DNA of 64,000 nt from Lethocerus indicus (lineage: Eukaryota; Arthropoda; Insecta; Hemiptera; Belostomatidae): positions 8,255,501 to 8,319,500 of the forward strand of contig JACDQD010000102.1 of assembly GCA_019843655.1 (NCBI GenBank), given 5' to 3'. Every line of letters starts with the position of its first letter. Positions within the stretch are counted from its first letter, which is position 1. A program made the translations under genes and the position numbers. The notes beneath the pieces were generated by a model. That model was not told the DNA's origin and did not search any database. It worked only from the letters and a program-made list of their open reading frames with translations. Below, piece after piece: positions 21,231 to 33,100 of this stretch.

Positions 21231-23390
21231 GGTTTTAGCATAAAACACGAACTTGTACATTATGGTATTCTCCGTAAAATAATGTTGTTTTTTCATATAT
21301 ACCGCTAATATTTTATTGGCCATTCGGGAATAATTATCGTGTAAAATTCGATCATACGTAACTTATTTCTGTTTAAATATATATTTATTTATTTCTACCC
21401 GATTTCCGCTGCAATTAACCCAAAACAGATATAGGAGTAATGTACCGAGACATTTTACGCTTTCCCAACACCCTGTGGGTGCTATTGACCCATTATAAAG
21501 TTGTCTTAAGAAACCACAGCTAAATGGGTTATGATAACTACTATAATGAATTAATGTGAGCCTAATAATAATAATATTTTGAATGTTGTTAAAATCAATT
21601 CACCGTTGACGGAAATCGATTGTGGTAATATAGAACTTGTGACATGGTTGACGCAAAATTTTATAATTTAAACTGGGCGATTACCGATTTTTCGAGTATT
21701 CGGTATAATGTGGGTTTGACAATCTTTTTCCAGAGATAGGTTGGATGACATCCTTGTTGCTGAGAAACAGACTTCGTACTTATTACGCCATTCTCAAAAA
21801 TAAATGTTCCGAACCAGCGACGTCTAGTAATGGGGCCGGGTTGTAATAAAACTTCAAAGTTACATTTTTAAAAAATTAGGAAATCAAATTATAGTATCAA
21901 CAAAATAATGAGCCAGTTGTACTGAACTGTAGAACGGTGTTCTATTACCTCTGCCAATTAGAATGAAAAGGCTATAAATTTATTGCCTGTTGGTAATTGG
22001 TACCTGTTGAAGGGGGTGAAGAAATGAACCGAGCATAACGTGAATTAGCCGATCTTACAAGCGGTGTGGGAGTCGGTCCCAGGACAATTGAATTAAGTGC
22101 TAGTTGCTAATCACTGAATAATTCAGCCCCAGCAGGGAGGGAGCAATGAACACGTCCAAATCCCTTCAAACTGCTCCCAATGCTTTAATTTATCAGCACA
22201 TTCATTGGTGAACAGGCGTTGTCAGTAATGTAACGAATAAATATGCAATTAAAGGTAAACTTCGTTTTTACCCTTTTAAAATCAGTACTATGGAAATATA
22301 CGCACGATGATATAATACGCATTTATTGTTAATACCTGAGTAGAACCGTGTCAGAGTGGTTTTAATTTTACGCAGGTGGGCACATTAGGCCCGTCGAACA
22401 AAGTTATGAACTTTAAATTCTTCTTTTAATTTTAGACACATTTGATTTGTAGACATATTCCTCTTCTGAGCATGTGCTGCTCTTCTAAGCTCAATAGACA
22501 ATGCAGGCTAAATCCGGTGTAATTAGTGAGTAAGGACGCTGAGGCACGCTGTGGATATTAATATATTAATTTTCCTTTAATACGAAATAACTTCGGTTTT
22601 TTTAATTTTATAATAATAATTTCAAGCAATTATGGGGCATCATTAATAATAATTAATAGCCTAGATATTAGGAATTGAATCGAATATCTTTCGCACATTT
22701 CCCTCCTAAATCCGTAAAAACAGCTCACAGAAACAACTATTTTTGTAATTTACGTTTCATTAAGAAAACGAATCACAAATAAACAATTAAAAATGTATTA
22801 TTAACCCGAACTAATATTGATAAATAATTTATATGTTTTTCTCTTTGATTTTATTAGCGCTACTTCTCAGTTTAATTTCACTAATGGAGCTCGTTCCACT
22901 TCAGATTCTCAAGTGTCCGTCGGTACGTCGATTTCTATTAGGTATATTTCTAATAAGAAGAAACTTTCTTCGGCCCCGAGGCTTCGAAACGTTTGAGAGG
23001 GTCATGAGTGGTTGGCGGAAAGCGGGAGGGGGGGGGGTTAAGTAAGCCTGAAAGCTCCCTTGTAAAGTTGAGAAATTCACTGATAACTTTCAAACTTATC
23101 AACTTCCGCTTATATTTATCAAGGAACGTTACTGGAAACTTTGTAATGAGTAAGGACACTTTGGAAAATTCAATTTCCCCGATTTATTCGAGCCCGAAAT
23201 ATACGAAGACACGTGCACAGCACTCAACACAGCCATGAAATAACTTGTTTCTATAAATTAATATCTGCACATACATCCAAGAATGTATGCTTCATTTAGA
23301 AGCAGGCGCTACCTACATACCGAATATTAGTCTGTAAAAGCTCATTTCCTCCTAGATTATGTTATTTTTGAATACCCATTTATTGAGGCT
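21231..23390. other. AT-rich desert
   Basis: Long AT-rich stretch with short AAT runs (21567-21581, 22606-22622). A G-run lies at about 23027-23038. Frames at 22833-23045 (+) and 22950-23159 (-) have AT-driven hydrophobic or mixed content and no support. Confidence 0.6.
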
Positions 23391-24195
23391 TTGTTTCCAG
23401 CTACTATATTGACCGGAAGGAGAATCGAGGGGTAGGGCACATCGGCCCTTGTTTTTTTGCATCGGGGGTGAATTGGGAAGAGGCTTGGGGTGGTAGGGGT
23501 TGGGATGTGCCTGTGCGTGTGTGCGACGGGGTGGCTGTGGTCTGACGTGTGTGCGTCGGATGCAGGAGCCCTCGGGGGGCCCCTTTCATAAATATTCAGC
23601 CGGAGCGCCTTCAGAAGCACGCGCCGTCCCTAGACCCGACGGCAAAGCCCGCACAACACACAACGAATGCGGGACGGCCTACCCTGAGCCGCCGACTTCT
23701 GGAGGGGCCCACCGGGCCTAAATATTGGCTTGAACGGCCTATGCCTCCGGCTATACAAATTACAATCGTGAATAAATATATTTTAGGATTTTTTTTCATT
23801 TTTTAAGTAAATGTTCACAGCTGTACAGTACCGAGTCAACAACGTAAGACCCGTGAAATATAATCATATATGTGCCATTTAGATTCGATACCTTGATCGC
23901 ATATATTAACTGATTATTGCACACGGTTGTCAGATTATTTTCCGTGTAATTTTTACATCGTGGTGGAATAAATCGATTACATAATTTCTTAAATAAATAT
24001 GACTATTGAAATAATTTGAACCAGCTGGATTTACGTAGACTCATTTGTATTGTCTAAACGTTATCAACATACAAATTTACATATAATTAAAATGAACGCA
24101 ATACGCGTTACCGAGACACAAATTTCACTAAGGCGCGATGGAGGGATAAAAGAGCGCATAATAAAGTTTAATCAAATTACGATTTTTGTTTCCAG
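23391..24195. other. GT/GC-rich block then AT-rich spacer
   Basis: Positions 23400-23740 are GC-rich with a GTGTG-type segment (23508-23556), giving overlapping spurious frames on both strands. From 23750 the DNA is AT-rich. A good pyrimidine tract ends at 24195 (tttgtttccag). Confidence 0.5.
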
Positions 24196-24446
24196 GCCAT
24201 CTTTCATGCCGCCCCCGGCTCCTAAGTGGTCCCAAATGAACTCATTCCGAATTCACAAACGAACCTCGCCCGACGTTACATTATTCAAGGGCACAGATGG
24301 ATCCTATTTTGAAACCGGGGTCCATTATATAAACAAATCGATCGCCCGCTCTGTTCTGTTATTTTTTCTTCTTCTGCATATGGAATTCCCTAATGTTCGA
24401 AACGGGGAGGCGGGGAACAAGCGGTGCGGGGAAATTTGTGAAGCAG
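24196..24446 (+). CDS. Candidate upstream exon, unknown protein (very speculative)
   Basis: The stretch follows the acceptor tttgtttccag (ending 24195) and is open for one leading base, 83 codons and one trailing base up to the donor GCAG|GTTGTC (GT at 24447-24448). An alternative donor CCC|GTGAGT follows at 24455. The early part (for example MNSFRIHKRTSPDVTLFKGT) looks protein-like. The later part contains a short hydrophobic run and Cys-containing sequence. No domain is recognised. The exit phase with the first donor fits the candidate exon at 25028, which is the main reason for listing it. The minus strand is also open across part of this region. Confidence 0.12.
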
Positions 24447-25008
24447 GTTGTCCCGTGAGTTTTGTACGGAATAGAGTAGTAATTCCTCGGTTTAATCGTA
24501 AAAATTCAACATTCAAATAAATTACAGCCGCGAATATAGCAAAAGAGGAATAATTGAGAAACATTCAATTTTTTTTCTATAGAACGCTTGTGTATTGAAT
24601 GGAAATCAGATAGCACTCTAATATTTCTTTACTCGACCCCATCAAATGGTAGAAGTGATATAATTAGAATGAATAGATGATAGAATAGAATATTAAAATA
24701 CATATGTACATAGAATGTCATATTCGATTGTACCCTTATCCTGCAATTATGAAAAAACCCTGAATTAAAAAAAATTATATATTACCAGAATTATTTTAAG
24801 TTCACGCAATGTACGGAATAATAATTCAATACAATAATTATTCCCTGCGTTCTTATGTTCAGGATCTAAAACTGTGATGTGTTCATCTAAAATCAACTGG
24901 GAACTGTTCACTTGGTTAGCATGAAATGTATTGACGAACGGCTTGAGGATATGGGAGAATACGAAGTACAGCACTAAATTGAATTTATCCTTATTTTCCT
25001 TTAAATAA
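24447..25008. other. AT-rich spacer with an antisense open frame
   Basis: AT-rich. The minus strand is open from an ATG at about 25043 down to 24765 (about 92 codons) with protein-like composition, and it overlaps the plus-strand exon candidate at 25028 by about 15-20 bases. Both cannot easily be real; neither matches a known family. Confidence 0.35.
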
Positions 25009-25027
25009 ATGTTCCCGCTTCCCGCAG

Positions 25028-25116
25028 ACCGTGCTGCAGACATCTTCAACGACGAGGAAATCGATCCCAGGATTATCCTTAATCAGAATCTCCCCGAGAA
25101 AGTTACGATTCTCTGA
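25028..25116 (+). CDS. Candidate exon or short ORF, acidic unknown peptide
   Basis: After the acceptor ttcccgcttcccgcag (ending 25027), two leading bases are followed by an open frame to TGA at 25114-25116. The peptide includes ADIFNDEEIDPRIILNQNLP and then EKVTIL. About half its codons follow the purine-any-pyrimidine pattern typical of coding DNA, and it is embedded in AT-rich sequence, so composition alone does not explain it. The same frame opens with an ATG at 25009, so a 35-codon free-standing ORF (25009-25116) is an alternative. A weak donor (AAA|GTTACG, GT at 25102-25103) would join it in phase 0 to the candidate exon at 25222. I do not recognise the protein. This is the most coding-like stretch I found in the window. 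Confidence 0.3.
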
Positions 25117-25221
25117 ATTTCGTCCGACGCGAAACCTTAAACTCCGCCCCCTCCATCCCTACCACAACTGCACACCTTGAAAATTCTGCTGTTAACGAAA
25201 TGTTATTTTTTTTTCTTATAG
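25117..25221. other. Possible short intron
   Basis: If the weak donor at 25102 is used, 25102-25221 would be a 120-nt intron. It has a branch-point-like tgttaac near 25192 and a T-rich tract ending in cttatag at 25221. The weak donor is the main objection. Confidence 0.2.
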
Positions 25222-25272
25222 TCGGCCGTCACCTTGGAGTTCAAATTAAATTTCACCCCGCCTGTTGAGTAA
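25222..25272 (+). CDS. Candidate terminal exon, unknown protein
   Basis: The stretch follows a strong acceptor (nine T's, then cttatag). In phase 0 it encodes SAVTLEFKLNFTPPVE and ends at TAA (25270-25272). The codons look coding-like (gcc gtc acc ttg gag ttc). It is too short for homology by eye. It pairs in phase with the candidate exon ending at 25101. It overlaps the hairpin at 25261-25299, which may be coincidence. Confidence 0.22.
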   Translation, partial: SAVTLEFKLNFTPPVE

Positions 25273-25299
25273 CAGGCCCGTGGCCGGGAGGTTACTCAA
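25261..25299. repeat. Overlapping alternative hairpins
   Basis: cctgtt-gagt-aacagg (25261-25276) forms a 6-bp tetraloop hairpin. The overlapping ttgagtaac (25265-25273) is exactly complementary to gttactcaa (25291-25299), with an inner cccg/cggg stem (25277-25280 with 25285-25288). The two folds exclude each other. The stems are within what chance can give in 64 kb. Confidence 0.35.
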
Positions 25300-26480
25300 A
25301 TTTTACACAAAGGAAATCGTCGAAAGGCCTCCCCCGGCGCCTCTCCCCATCGTAATTTGATTTTTCAAATCAATTCCACCCCCCGCTCAGCCCACGCCCA
25401 CACCATCGGCCGGCGTTAAGGGGCGGCGAATGGTCGTTGAGAACGCTTGGAATCTCTTTTTTTCCCTCCCAGGGGGAGAGGGGGGGCACAATGCTTCCGT
25501 CTTTTTCTGCCGCTGCTAACTCTTCCATGGGGCCCCGACACCAATCCCGGCGTATTTTCGTTTTTTTCCCCCCTCCTTGTAGAGCCCCCAAAGGGATCTT
25601 TAAATTGTTAGAATGAGATTCGATTTAAAATGAAAAGGCCATCTGGGAATTAGGAAAAGATTATTCATTCCCCGGCCGAGACTATCGATGTCGGATGATG
25701 ATTTTAGAGCCGAGTGTCTCCCCCCCCGACGCAAAGTGCCTACTTTTGATATTTTATTTTGCAGGAAGGAAAGCTTTAGGAATTGCATATTCTAGATAAC
25801 TTGAGCCGCTCGGATGTGAGGAATGAGAGCCATTTCTTTCGGTTTGAGCCGTTTTTAGGCCGCTTTCACTAAGAAAAACATATAGGGAGAGGGTGGAGTA
25901 AAAATTAAAGTTGAAACAACATTCTACTAACCGATAAGCATCACTCTTAATTCTTAAATTTTACCTTAATATTAAATATCAAGTCGGTAATTCTACCCAT
26001 ATCTTTTCAAAAAATTATAAATTAAATTATTCTTCGCCTAGTTTGTATCAGTTATTCCGGAATAACAGAATTCTAATCCAACAATTAGCGGCCATTAAGA
26101 CAAATGGAGGATTTTCTTCGGGTCAATGCAAGGACAGAAATCTCGCCCCGCCTGAATCGGCGCCCCCACCCTCCCCCTAAAGGGCTTAAGGGCTCTAAAA
26201 TCAAAGATGTCCTCTTTCCTCTTTTGATGGCTTTCGATTGTACATTTAATTAAGACGCCCCCTCCTCCCCCCCCCCGGAGGCTGAGAGGAGGCTTGCCGG
26301 ATAGAGATAGGAACAGAAGGGTGTGCAAAGAAAAGTTAAGCCTCATTAGAGAGGGGCACAAGCCCGCCAGCGTTTTCAAGCAGAGTACCAGCGGCGGGAC
26401 GAGGGAGCCTCTGGGTTTCAGATTGAATCTTTAACCCTTCACAACCCCCTCTTACAACCCTTTCATTAATTTATTAGAAC
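25300..26480. other. GC-rich block, AT-rich gap, second GC block
   Basis: GC-rich at 25300-25600 and 26120-26460, with C and G runs (for example 26267-26277) and AT-rich DNA between. Frames at 25370-25591 (-) and 26095-26379 (-) are composition-driven, rich in Gly, Arg, Pro and Ser. No gene is recognised. Confidence 0.5.
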
Positions 26481-28188
26481 AGCCGATTTTCTATATTGGC
26501 GAGACGCTATCTTTAATTAAAGTAATGTGGGCGTGCGCGTTTCAATTAATTCCTAAACATTTATTACCGCCCACTGTTTTATTCACATAAAATTGCGGCT
26601 AAATAATTCCCTGTGATCTTGAAAAATATCCTGCGGCGATCCGTATACCATATCTCAAATTATGAGAATTCATTCGAGTCAAATACATATTTATAAAACT
26701 ATAGTTATATATCGTGATCGTTTAATCTTTAAATGTTTTTGGAATAAATGTAGGATATATATTACACCTATCGAGCAATATCGGATGTGTTATAGCCTCC
26801 CGTGCGACATTACTTCTTCCAAAAACACTTTTGACGAGTATTTCAAACGGTGTTTTTAATCGTTAGCCGTGGTGGATTAATACGAAAGTACGAGAGACCC
26901 CCGCTCCTGAAATCTTCCTTGAAAGACGTATCCCGCTTTTGAACTCTGCTTTGAGCGGTGAATCCAGCACTCAAAAGAGACAACATTTACAAAAGGAACA
27001 GCGGCCCTTTCACCGGCCCGGCCGAGGGTAGTAGGTTTTTTTCATTAAATTATTAATTCGAATTAGGAATAGGGAAGCGGCTGCGGGTTGGGGGTTGGGG
27101 GTTGGTGGGCTGTTTGAGGCATTCATTAACGTTCAATTAACGGGGACGTGGCACGCCAGCTTATAGGGTTCATTATGCTTCTATACAGGGCCGCGCTCGC
27201 AATTGATGGCTTCCTTGCGGCAAAATTCGATTCTGTCGCAAAACGGAAAGGTTTATCTGCGCTGAATTTAATTTTCGATAATCCTCAAAAATGGGACAGA
27301 TTCGTAGGATCTTCGTATCCACAAGTCGCAGACGCTAATTTAGTCAAAATATTATTCCGACGAAATATAATATAATCGTTCGTGCGACATAATTTCCCCC
27401 AGGTTTTTACGCCGAAGTACTGTCATTTAATTTATATTTATGCCATGATAATAAATAACATAGCACTGTAGATACACTAAAAGAAATTTATAGCTGAAAT
27501 TATTTTTGCCTCGGGCGGAGTTGATTTATTGCAACTGTAGCGTTGCATTATCTCAACATCTATATTTAACCTAGTCCAGTCTCACATGTGACTTATTCTG
27601 TAATAATAACACTATGCTTTAGTTACAGTTCAATTTTATAATTCCGCCACGGCAATTGCGCAGCAATAACTGTAAATGCCTACACAAATCTAATTAATGA
27701 AACATCATAATTATCATCATAGTGAATTGATAATACTGTATAAAAAAGCGGACTCCGTCACTACGTGTTTCGTTATCTATGAAGAAGAGAATAGTACGAT
27801 AGGAAATTTGAGCCTCGTTTACTAAATGGCATATCATGAATTTTACAAATTTCGACTATTCGTAAAAATAATTTCTTTCAGTTATCGGCAATAACTAATT
27901 TTTTTTATTTCTTTCAATCCTTCCATCCATCTGTTATAATTTTGGTGCATGTATGACAACTATTCCATTCTTTAAACCATTTATCTAAGTCTTAAATATA
28001 ACGACTTTAATTACGAAATTAATTTCAGTTAACAATGCCACACGGAAATTCGGGGTAATTACTTTTAATGTTTTCAAACGAAAGGGCGCAGAAATTCAGA
28101 CTAGACAATGCGAAATTAGCACTGAATATACAAGTATTTTGGACAAAAGCAATGGAAATAATACGGATTATATGGAGGGAGTTAAGGG

Positions 28189-28191
<3 letters not shown>
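26481..28191. other. Mostly AT-rich desert with one GC patch
   Basis: GC-richer at about 27000-27160, where a G-quadruplex motif lies. A 75-codon frame at 27148-27375 (+) has mixed composition (for example ALNLIFDNPQKWDRFVGSSY) and ends at a TAA. It begins at a GTG with no splice or start support, so it is noted but not called. The rest is AT-rich. Confidence 0.5.
27085..27109 (+). other. G-quadruplex motif, TTGGGG-like
   Basis: Four G tracts (GGG, GGGGG, GGGGG, GGG) are separated by TT, TT and a 5-nt loop, giving a canonical G-quadruplex pattern. The TTGGGGG units resemble some telomere repeats, but there are only two or three of them. Confidence 0.7.

Positions 28192-28240
<49 letters not shown>
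28192..28240. repeat. (TA)n microsatellite
   Basis: Uninterrupted TA array of about 24 units. Confidence 0.97.
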
Positions 28241-28242
<2 letters not shown>

Positions 28243-30104
28243 CACTGTTTTGCGGTAGATTTGCATTCGGTTATTGTCCGTTTAAAGGTATTGAACTGAA
28301 CTGGTCATTCGCTCTAAAGAACCGGGCGTTTTCAACGAGTCGAGAACCGAGGCCACAATTCAGAGCCGGTTAATTCCCCACCATTTGTGTTCTACACGCT
28401 CAAACTATTTCCCAGCCGACCAGATTGGCTTTCCCTCAACTAATTAAACCGACGGACTTTCCGTCCATTTTTCATCAATATAAAACATAATTTCATTACA
28501 ATAATCGTCATAATATAATATTTCGAAAGTGAACTGAAAGTAATAATTATATTCGAATCCCATTTAAAATTAATTTTCATTAAAAGAACGTAAAATCTAG
28601 GAATACAATGCGTTAACTAATAATATGTAAATGTTACGTAATTTGGATTTAAATCGTCCTGGAATTCTTAAAATAGTATGTAGCAATAAGTGTTTACAAA
28701 TTTTACTGTACTGAATTCATGGGAAGTTCTAATATATTGGCAGGCATGTGCTATGTTTTACAGATTTGAAAAGAAATTTGTACTAACAATATTCCACATC
28801 CATTTTATATTTAAAACCTGGGATTATTGAATAAAAAAGATTATTTATTATGCATAATTCAACCGTTCGTAGATGTTTACTGTGCAAGATAAATATACGT
28901 CGCCCACAGGTAGAATTCTCCTCTGTATTGTGTCTCATAAGTGTCAATTGAAGACGTTCGTTATAAATTATTCCATTCATTATCCATTATCCCTATTTTA
29001 ATCAAATTAGAGGAAACGTATCATTTATACGTTTCACTTGTCTAACGAACGTGCCGTTCGTACGGAATCAGAAACAGGACTCGCCCAATTGCTTGTCACG
29101 CATTAAACCCAATAAGGATGGAAGTGTGTCGAAATAGACCATGTTTAGTGCGGCCTAATGGTCGTTAATCGGTAACATTAGAGGAGGTAATCATTAATAG
29201 TGTGCGAGCGGGGCCCTTCTATTAGAATTTGCCCTCTAAACAGTTAATCAAGATAAATGCAGTCTCTCAGCTTTTGGAACATTGTAGCCAGTACTGTTGC
29301 ACTCCAGTATTGTTTCATGTTCTTATTCAAGTTTACAAACAAAACACCGTATATTTTAAATCATTGGCTTTAAAAATTTTTTCTTATTTCTCCCTTTCCA
29401 TTGCGATTTTATGCTCCATAAAAAGGAATATTTTCTCTACCTCATTAATAAGTTATTCTGGTTTTTAACAAGCCTTAAAAATCGCAGAATTAGCAAGAAA
29501 TACGCGCATTTTCTTTTTATAAATTAAAATTTTCCCGATACTGTTGCATCTTTAATACTCGATAATATAAGAAACCATATAATGGTTTTTAAAAAAAGTT
29601 ATGCCTTAGGTTTAATCAGACATATTAAAACACGGACAAATAAAAAAATAATGAAACTATAGCAATTAAACTATTTCCCAAATTCGTTCTAATATAAATT
29701 AAAGCCTCAGTATTCCGTAGACAGAAAAAAACGATAGAGTTGGTTTGTCTGTCGCTGTTTATACGTACATTGAACTGGTTGTTGCAGCTGACAATGATTT
29801 AATTACTGGGTGGTCCGAGTCTTAAAATACTTGAAATTGAATTCGGAACTAAATAAAACGAATTATTAGAGCGGGTTGTGCACTGACATTTTCATGTGCC
29901 CGTTGTGTTATTCCCGCCGGCCACCGATGACATTGATATTCTGTTCAATTAAAGAATAGTTTGAAGAGGCCAATAATGAGAGGGAGTTTTTATGATATTT
30001 TATTTGATTGTATCTTCGGCGAAAGAAGATCAGCGATGGCCGTGGTACGTGTTCGGTCTTCTCCCTACTGTATGCGAATTACGTTTATGCGTTTTGCAAT
30101 ATTT
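28241..30104. other. AT-rich desert with tandem hairpins
   Basis: AT-rich throughout with no recognisable gene. Tandem hairpins at 29013-29061 are listed separately. Frames at 28783-28980 (-) and 29229-29468 (+) are AT-driven and unsupported. Confidence 0.6.
29013..29061. repeat. Two adjacent perfect hairpins
   Basis: gaaacgtat-cattt-atacgtttc (29013-29035, 9-bp stem) is followed after nine bases by acgaac-gtgcc-gttcgt (29045-29061, 6-bp stem). Both loops are five bases. Either alone could be chance; the tight pairing is mildly notable. Confidence 0.5.
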
Positions 30105-30115
30105 CGCTCTCTCTC

Positions 30116-30155
<40 letters not shown>
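30105..30155. repeat. (CT)n microsatellite
   Basis: TC dinucleotide array with a single cg interruption near 30115. All three plus frames give Ser-Leu repeats, so the overlapping open frames around it (29961-30326) are repeat artefacts. Confidence 0.95.
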
Positions 30156-30156
<1 letters not shown>

Positions 30157-33100
30157 ATTACATCGGTCCATCGGTTCCTCTCTTTTCCGCGGGGAGGCTC
30201 CCTGCCAATCGCCCCATCAATCGGCGCCAGCTTTCGAAACGGCCCGTGAAATTCACCGTGAATTTCTATAGTTCATTTAACCCCCAGAGTTCCAAACTAA
30301 TAGGGCATTCAAAAACACCTGACTGATTTTTCAGCGGCATGAGCCGCCTCCCACTCTCCCCGCCTTTGTTCCCCTCAATCGACGCAGGAATTGACTATTG
30401 TTTTGAGATTAAAACACTCCTAAATGGTATCAGCAAAAATCTTGCTCAATATTTTGATAGCAATAATTCGTTGGATACGGGGTCAAATTAAAACAGAGTA
30501 AACTCGAAAGCGATTGGGGCAGAGAATTGTTAGTGACTTACTGACATCACTGAAACGATTAAAGAATTACAATTTTGATGGAAATTTGATTATACCGATG
30601 AATAATGCGGGGATTCTTGATTAGGGTTTAGTTTATGCCCGGTGTCGCACGGCCGGCGCGTCCCTCTGTATCCGAATTACGCGCTTTCTCTCGTTCTTTC
30701 TTTAAAATTCAAAGCACGTCCCCATACGCACTTCAAGCGAGGGATATACGTGAATTCCATACATAGAAGGGCTCGCCCGTGCCAGCCTTGTCTCGGGGAC
30801 ATAATATATACCTTGCTTAGTTGGAAGGCGGAAGTGATTTATAAATCAGTTACACACAGAAAAAGGGCACAAAAGTCTTATTGCATCCTGTTGTGGCAAA
30901 TGTACATTTTGTATTACTATTAGTATTATATTATTACTTCTGATATTCTTCTGTAAATTATTGTTATTCATTCAATTACTTCTGACATTGTTACCTGAGA
31001 GAGTAGAAATGCGGATACGCGATACCTCGGCATCGGATTAGACCAGGGTCTTCACGTCGGGAATTGGACTTCCCTCAGGAGGGCTGCGAAAAACGGTAGC
31101 ATTAGAAATGGCGGAGCGGGGGGGAGATGTGTAAGTGCATTAGGCGTCACAGCAGACTACGGACGATCTTGGTCAGATCCTGATTGGGTAAACCCGTAAA
31201 AAGATTGATGAAGACATGATGAAGAAATGGGGAAGGGAGATGGGAAGATTGGGCGCACTGGCGGGTAACCTACTGGTTCGTACCCGGGGTGATCTCCTTT
31301 GTCGACTTCACTGGGTTTTTCCCTGGACGGGTGGACAGAGGTTTTCCCTCCATCGTCGGTGGACAATGCGGGCGCTTCCGCTGAACAAGGCGGGGAGGAG
31401 TGTCCCCGATGAGCCACGATTTGGAAGAACGAATCGATTCAAAATGAAATGTCAATGAAGTACAAGGCAATATTATGTAATAAGAGAACAAAACGTTATG
31501 TAGAAGTTTATCTGCACGACCGCTCCGTAGATGGTACAGCGAATATTGATTTAGATAATTTCGTAAAATAGTCGAGTATTATGGTCGATTGCACTTAAAC
31601 AATAGCTGTGTAATTATAATAACCGGATTTTTGAATGCACTATTGCGATTACTTTAGTGCTTTCTGTTTTGTTTCACAATATATAATTCTTACCATATAA
31701 TTTTATATTTGCCCACAAAAACACAATAGGAATAATGTATGAAAATTCGGGTGTACAAAAAATAGGACTGATGATCTCAGAATTTTTGCACAGTTCAAAG
31801 CTTCGGTCTTTCCATCTTTTTCGCCATTATTTTAACGAACTTGCCCTTACGTTTTTGCCGCCGAAAATATCCAACCCCCACCCTTCAACCCCCCTACCCT
31901 TAACCATCAGCCCTCGACAAGACTATAATGGTGCCTTCTTTGTGTTTTCCTTTCTTCATGTTATATACAGTGTTTCGGTACAATATCTTGCTCGAACCGA
32001 CGCCGTTCGGTCGACGGAGGACTGATGACGAGTGGGGGGTCGGTTCAGACGCTTCGGTATTAATGAAAAAAGGTTTGAACGGCAGAATCATTAGCGCGCC
32101 CATTAATCACCGGCCTCTCGCCCCATTTTATTAGTATTTCGGCCGGCCGCCGTCTCCTCAGACCCGCCCCCTCAACCAACACCCCCTTAACCACCCGGCG
32201 AGCTAAGAAACAGTCCCACAATCTTCATTCCACTCTTACATTTACTTTTGCCACGTTCAATTCAGATGAGTATATTTCCTGGGCGTTGACGAAATTTGAA
32301 AGTGTAACCCACCGGAATTCTAAAGCTAGATGTGACTTACTCGGTCAATTCATGCATTTAACTTAACACTTAATACTGTTGCTGTCCAGTCGTTTCATGC
32401 CTAGTCATTTCATGCTTGAGACTGTTTCGGGAACGCAATAGAATAATATTTAAAATATCTTCAGATATTTTACAATTGAGATTTGGGACACAAAAGTCAA
32501 CTAGCCGATTTTCAAAACAAGTCCTTTTATCTATGGATAATTTTTTTGGTCCGCTCTGAAAAGCGTGGCGGGGGTGTGGCAAAGCAGGGGGGCGGGGGCG
32601 GTGTTCGTTAAAAATGTATTAAACGTCGACTCCCGGAGCTTCATTCACCGGCGGACCCTTCCAAGCCCGCCTCCTGTGTACCCGCTCGCCTAGACGCCGA
32701 TTCTCCGACTTTATATTAAATTTTACATTTTTTTTGGAATATTTAGGGACCCTCGCAAGGGAGGAGCCTTCTTATTCTTTTATCCCTCGGAGAGGGAAAG
32801 AAGGAAAGAGATAGATAGAGAAAAAGGGGGTTTTTACAGAGCACCCTGGGGAATAAAATTGAACCTAAGAATATCAGAAAAATGTATATCTTAATTCTCT
32901 TCGATTGTGTATAGTAATTATAATTTAAATTATTCGATACGAATGAATTTTTATTTCAAATATAAAGAAACAGATATATGGGAATACAGCTGAATTAGTG
33001 CATGTGTCAATAGAGTGTGAATAGTGAATGGTTTCGAATGAATTTTAAGACCTTCTATTTTAGAGAGTGTACTTTGTTTTTTCCGTTCCCGAGGGTAGAT

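Noticed and set aside
24765..25049. 92-codon ATG-led frame on the minus strand with protein-like composition
   Set aside because: No recognised family and no promoter or splice evidence, and it overlaps a plus-strand stretch with better splice support. Noted as a competitor only.
27148..27375. 75-codon frame with mixed composition
   Set aside because: It starts at a GTG, has no good splice flanks and matches no family.
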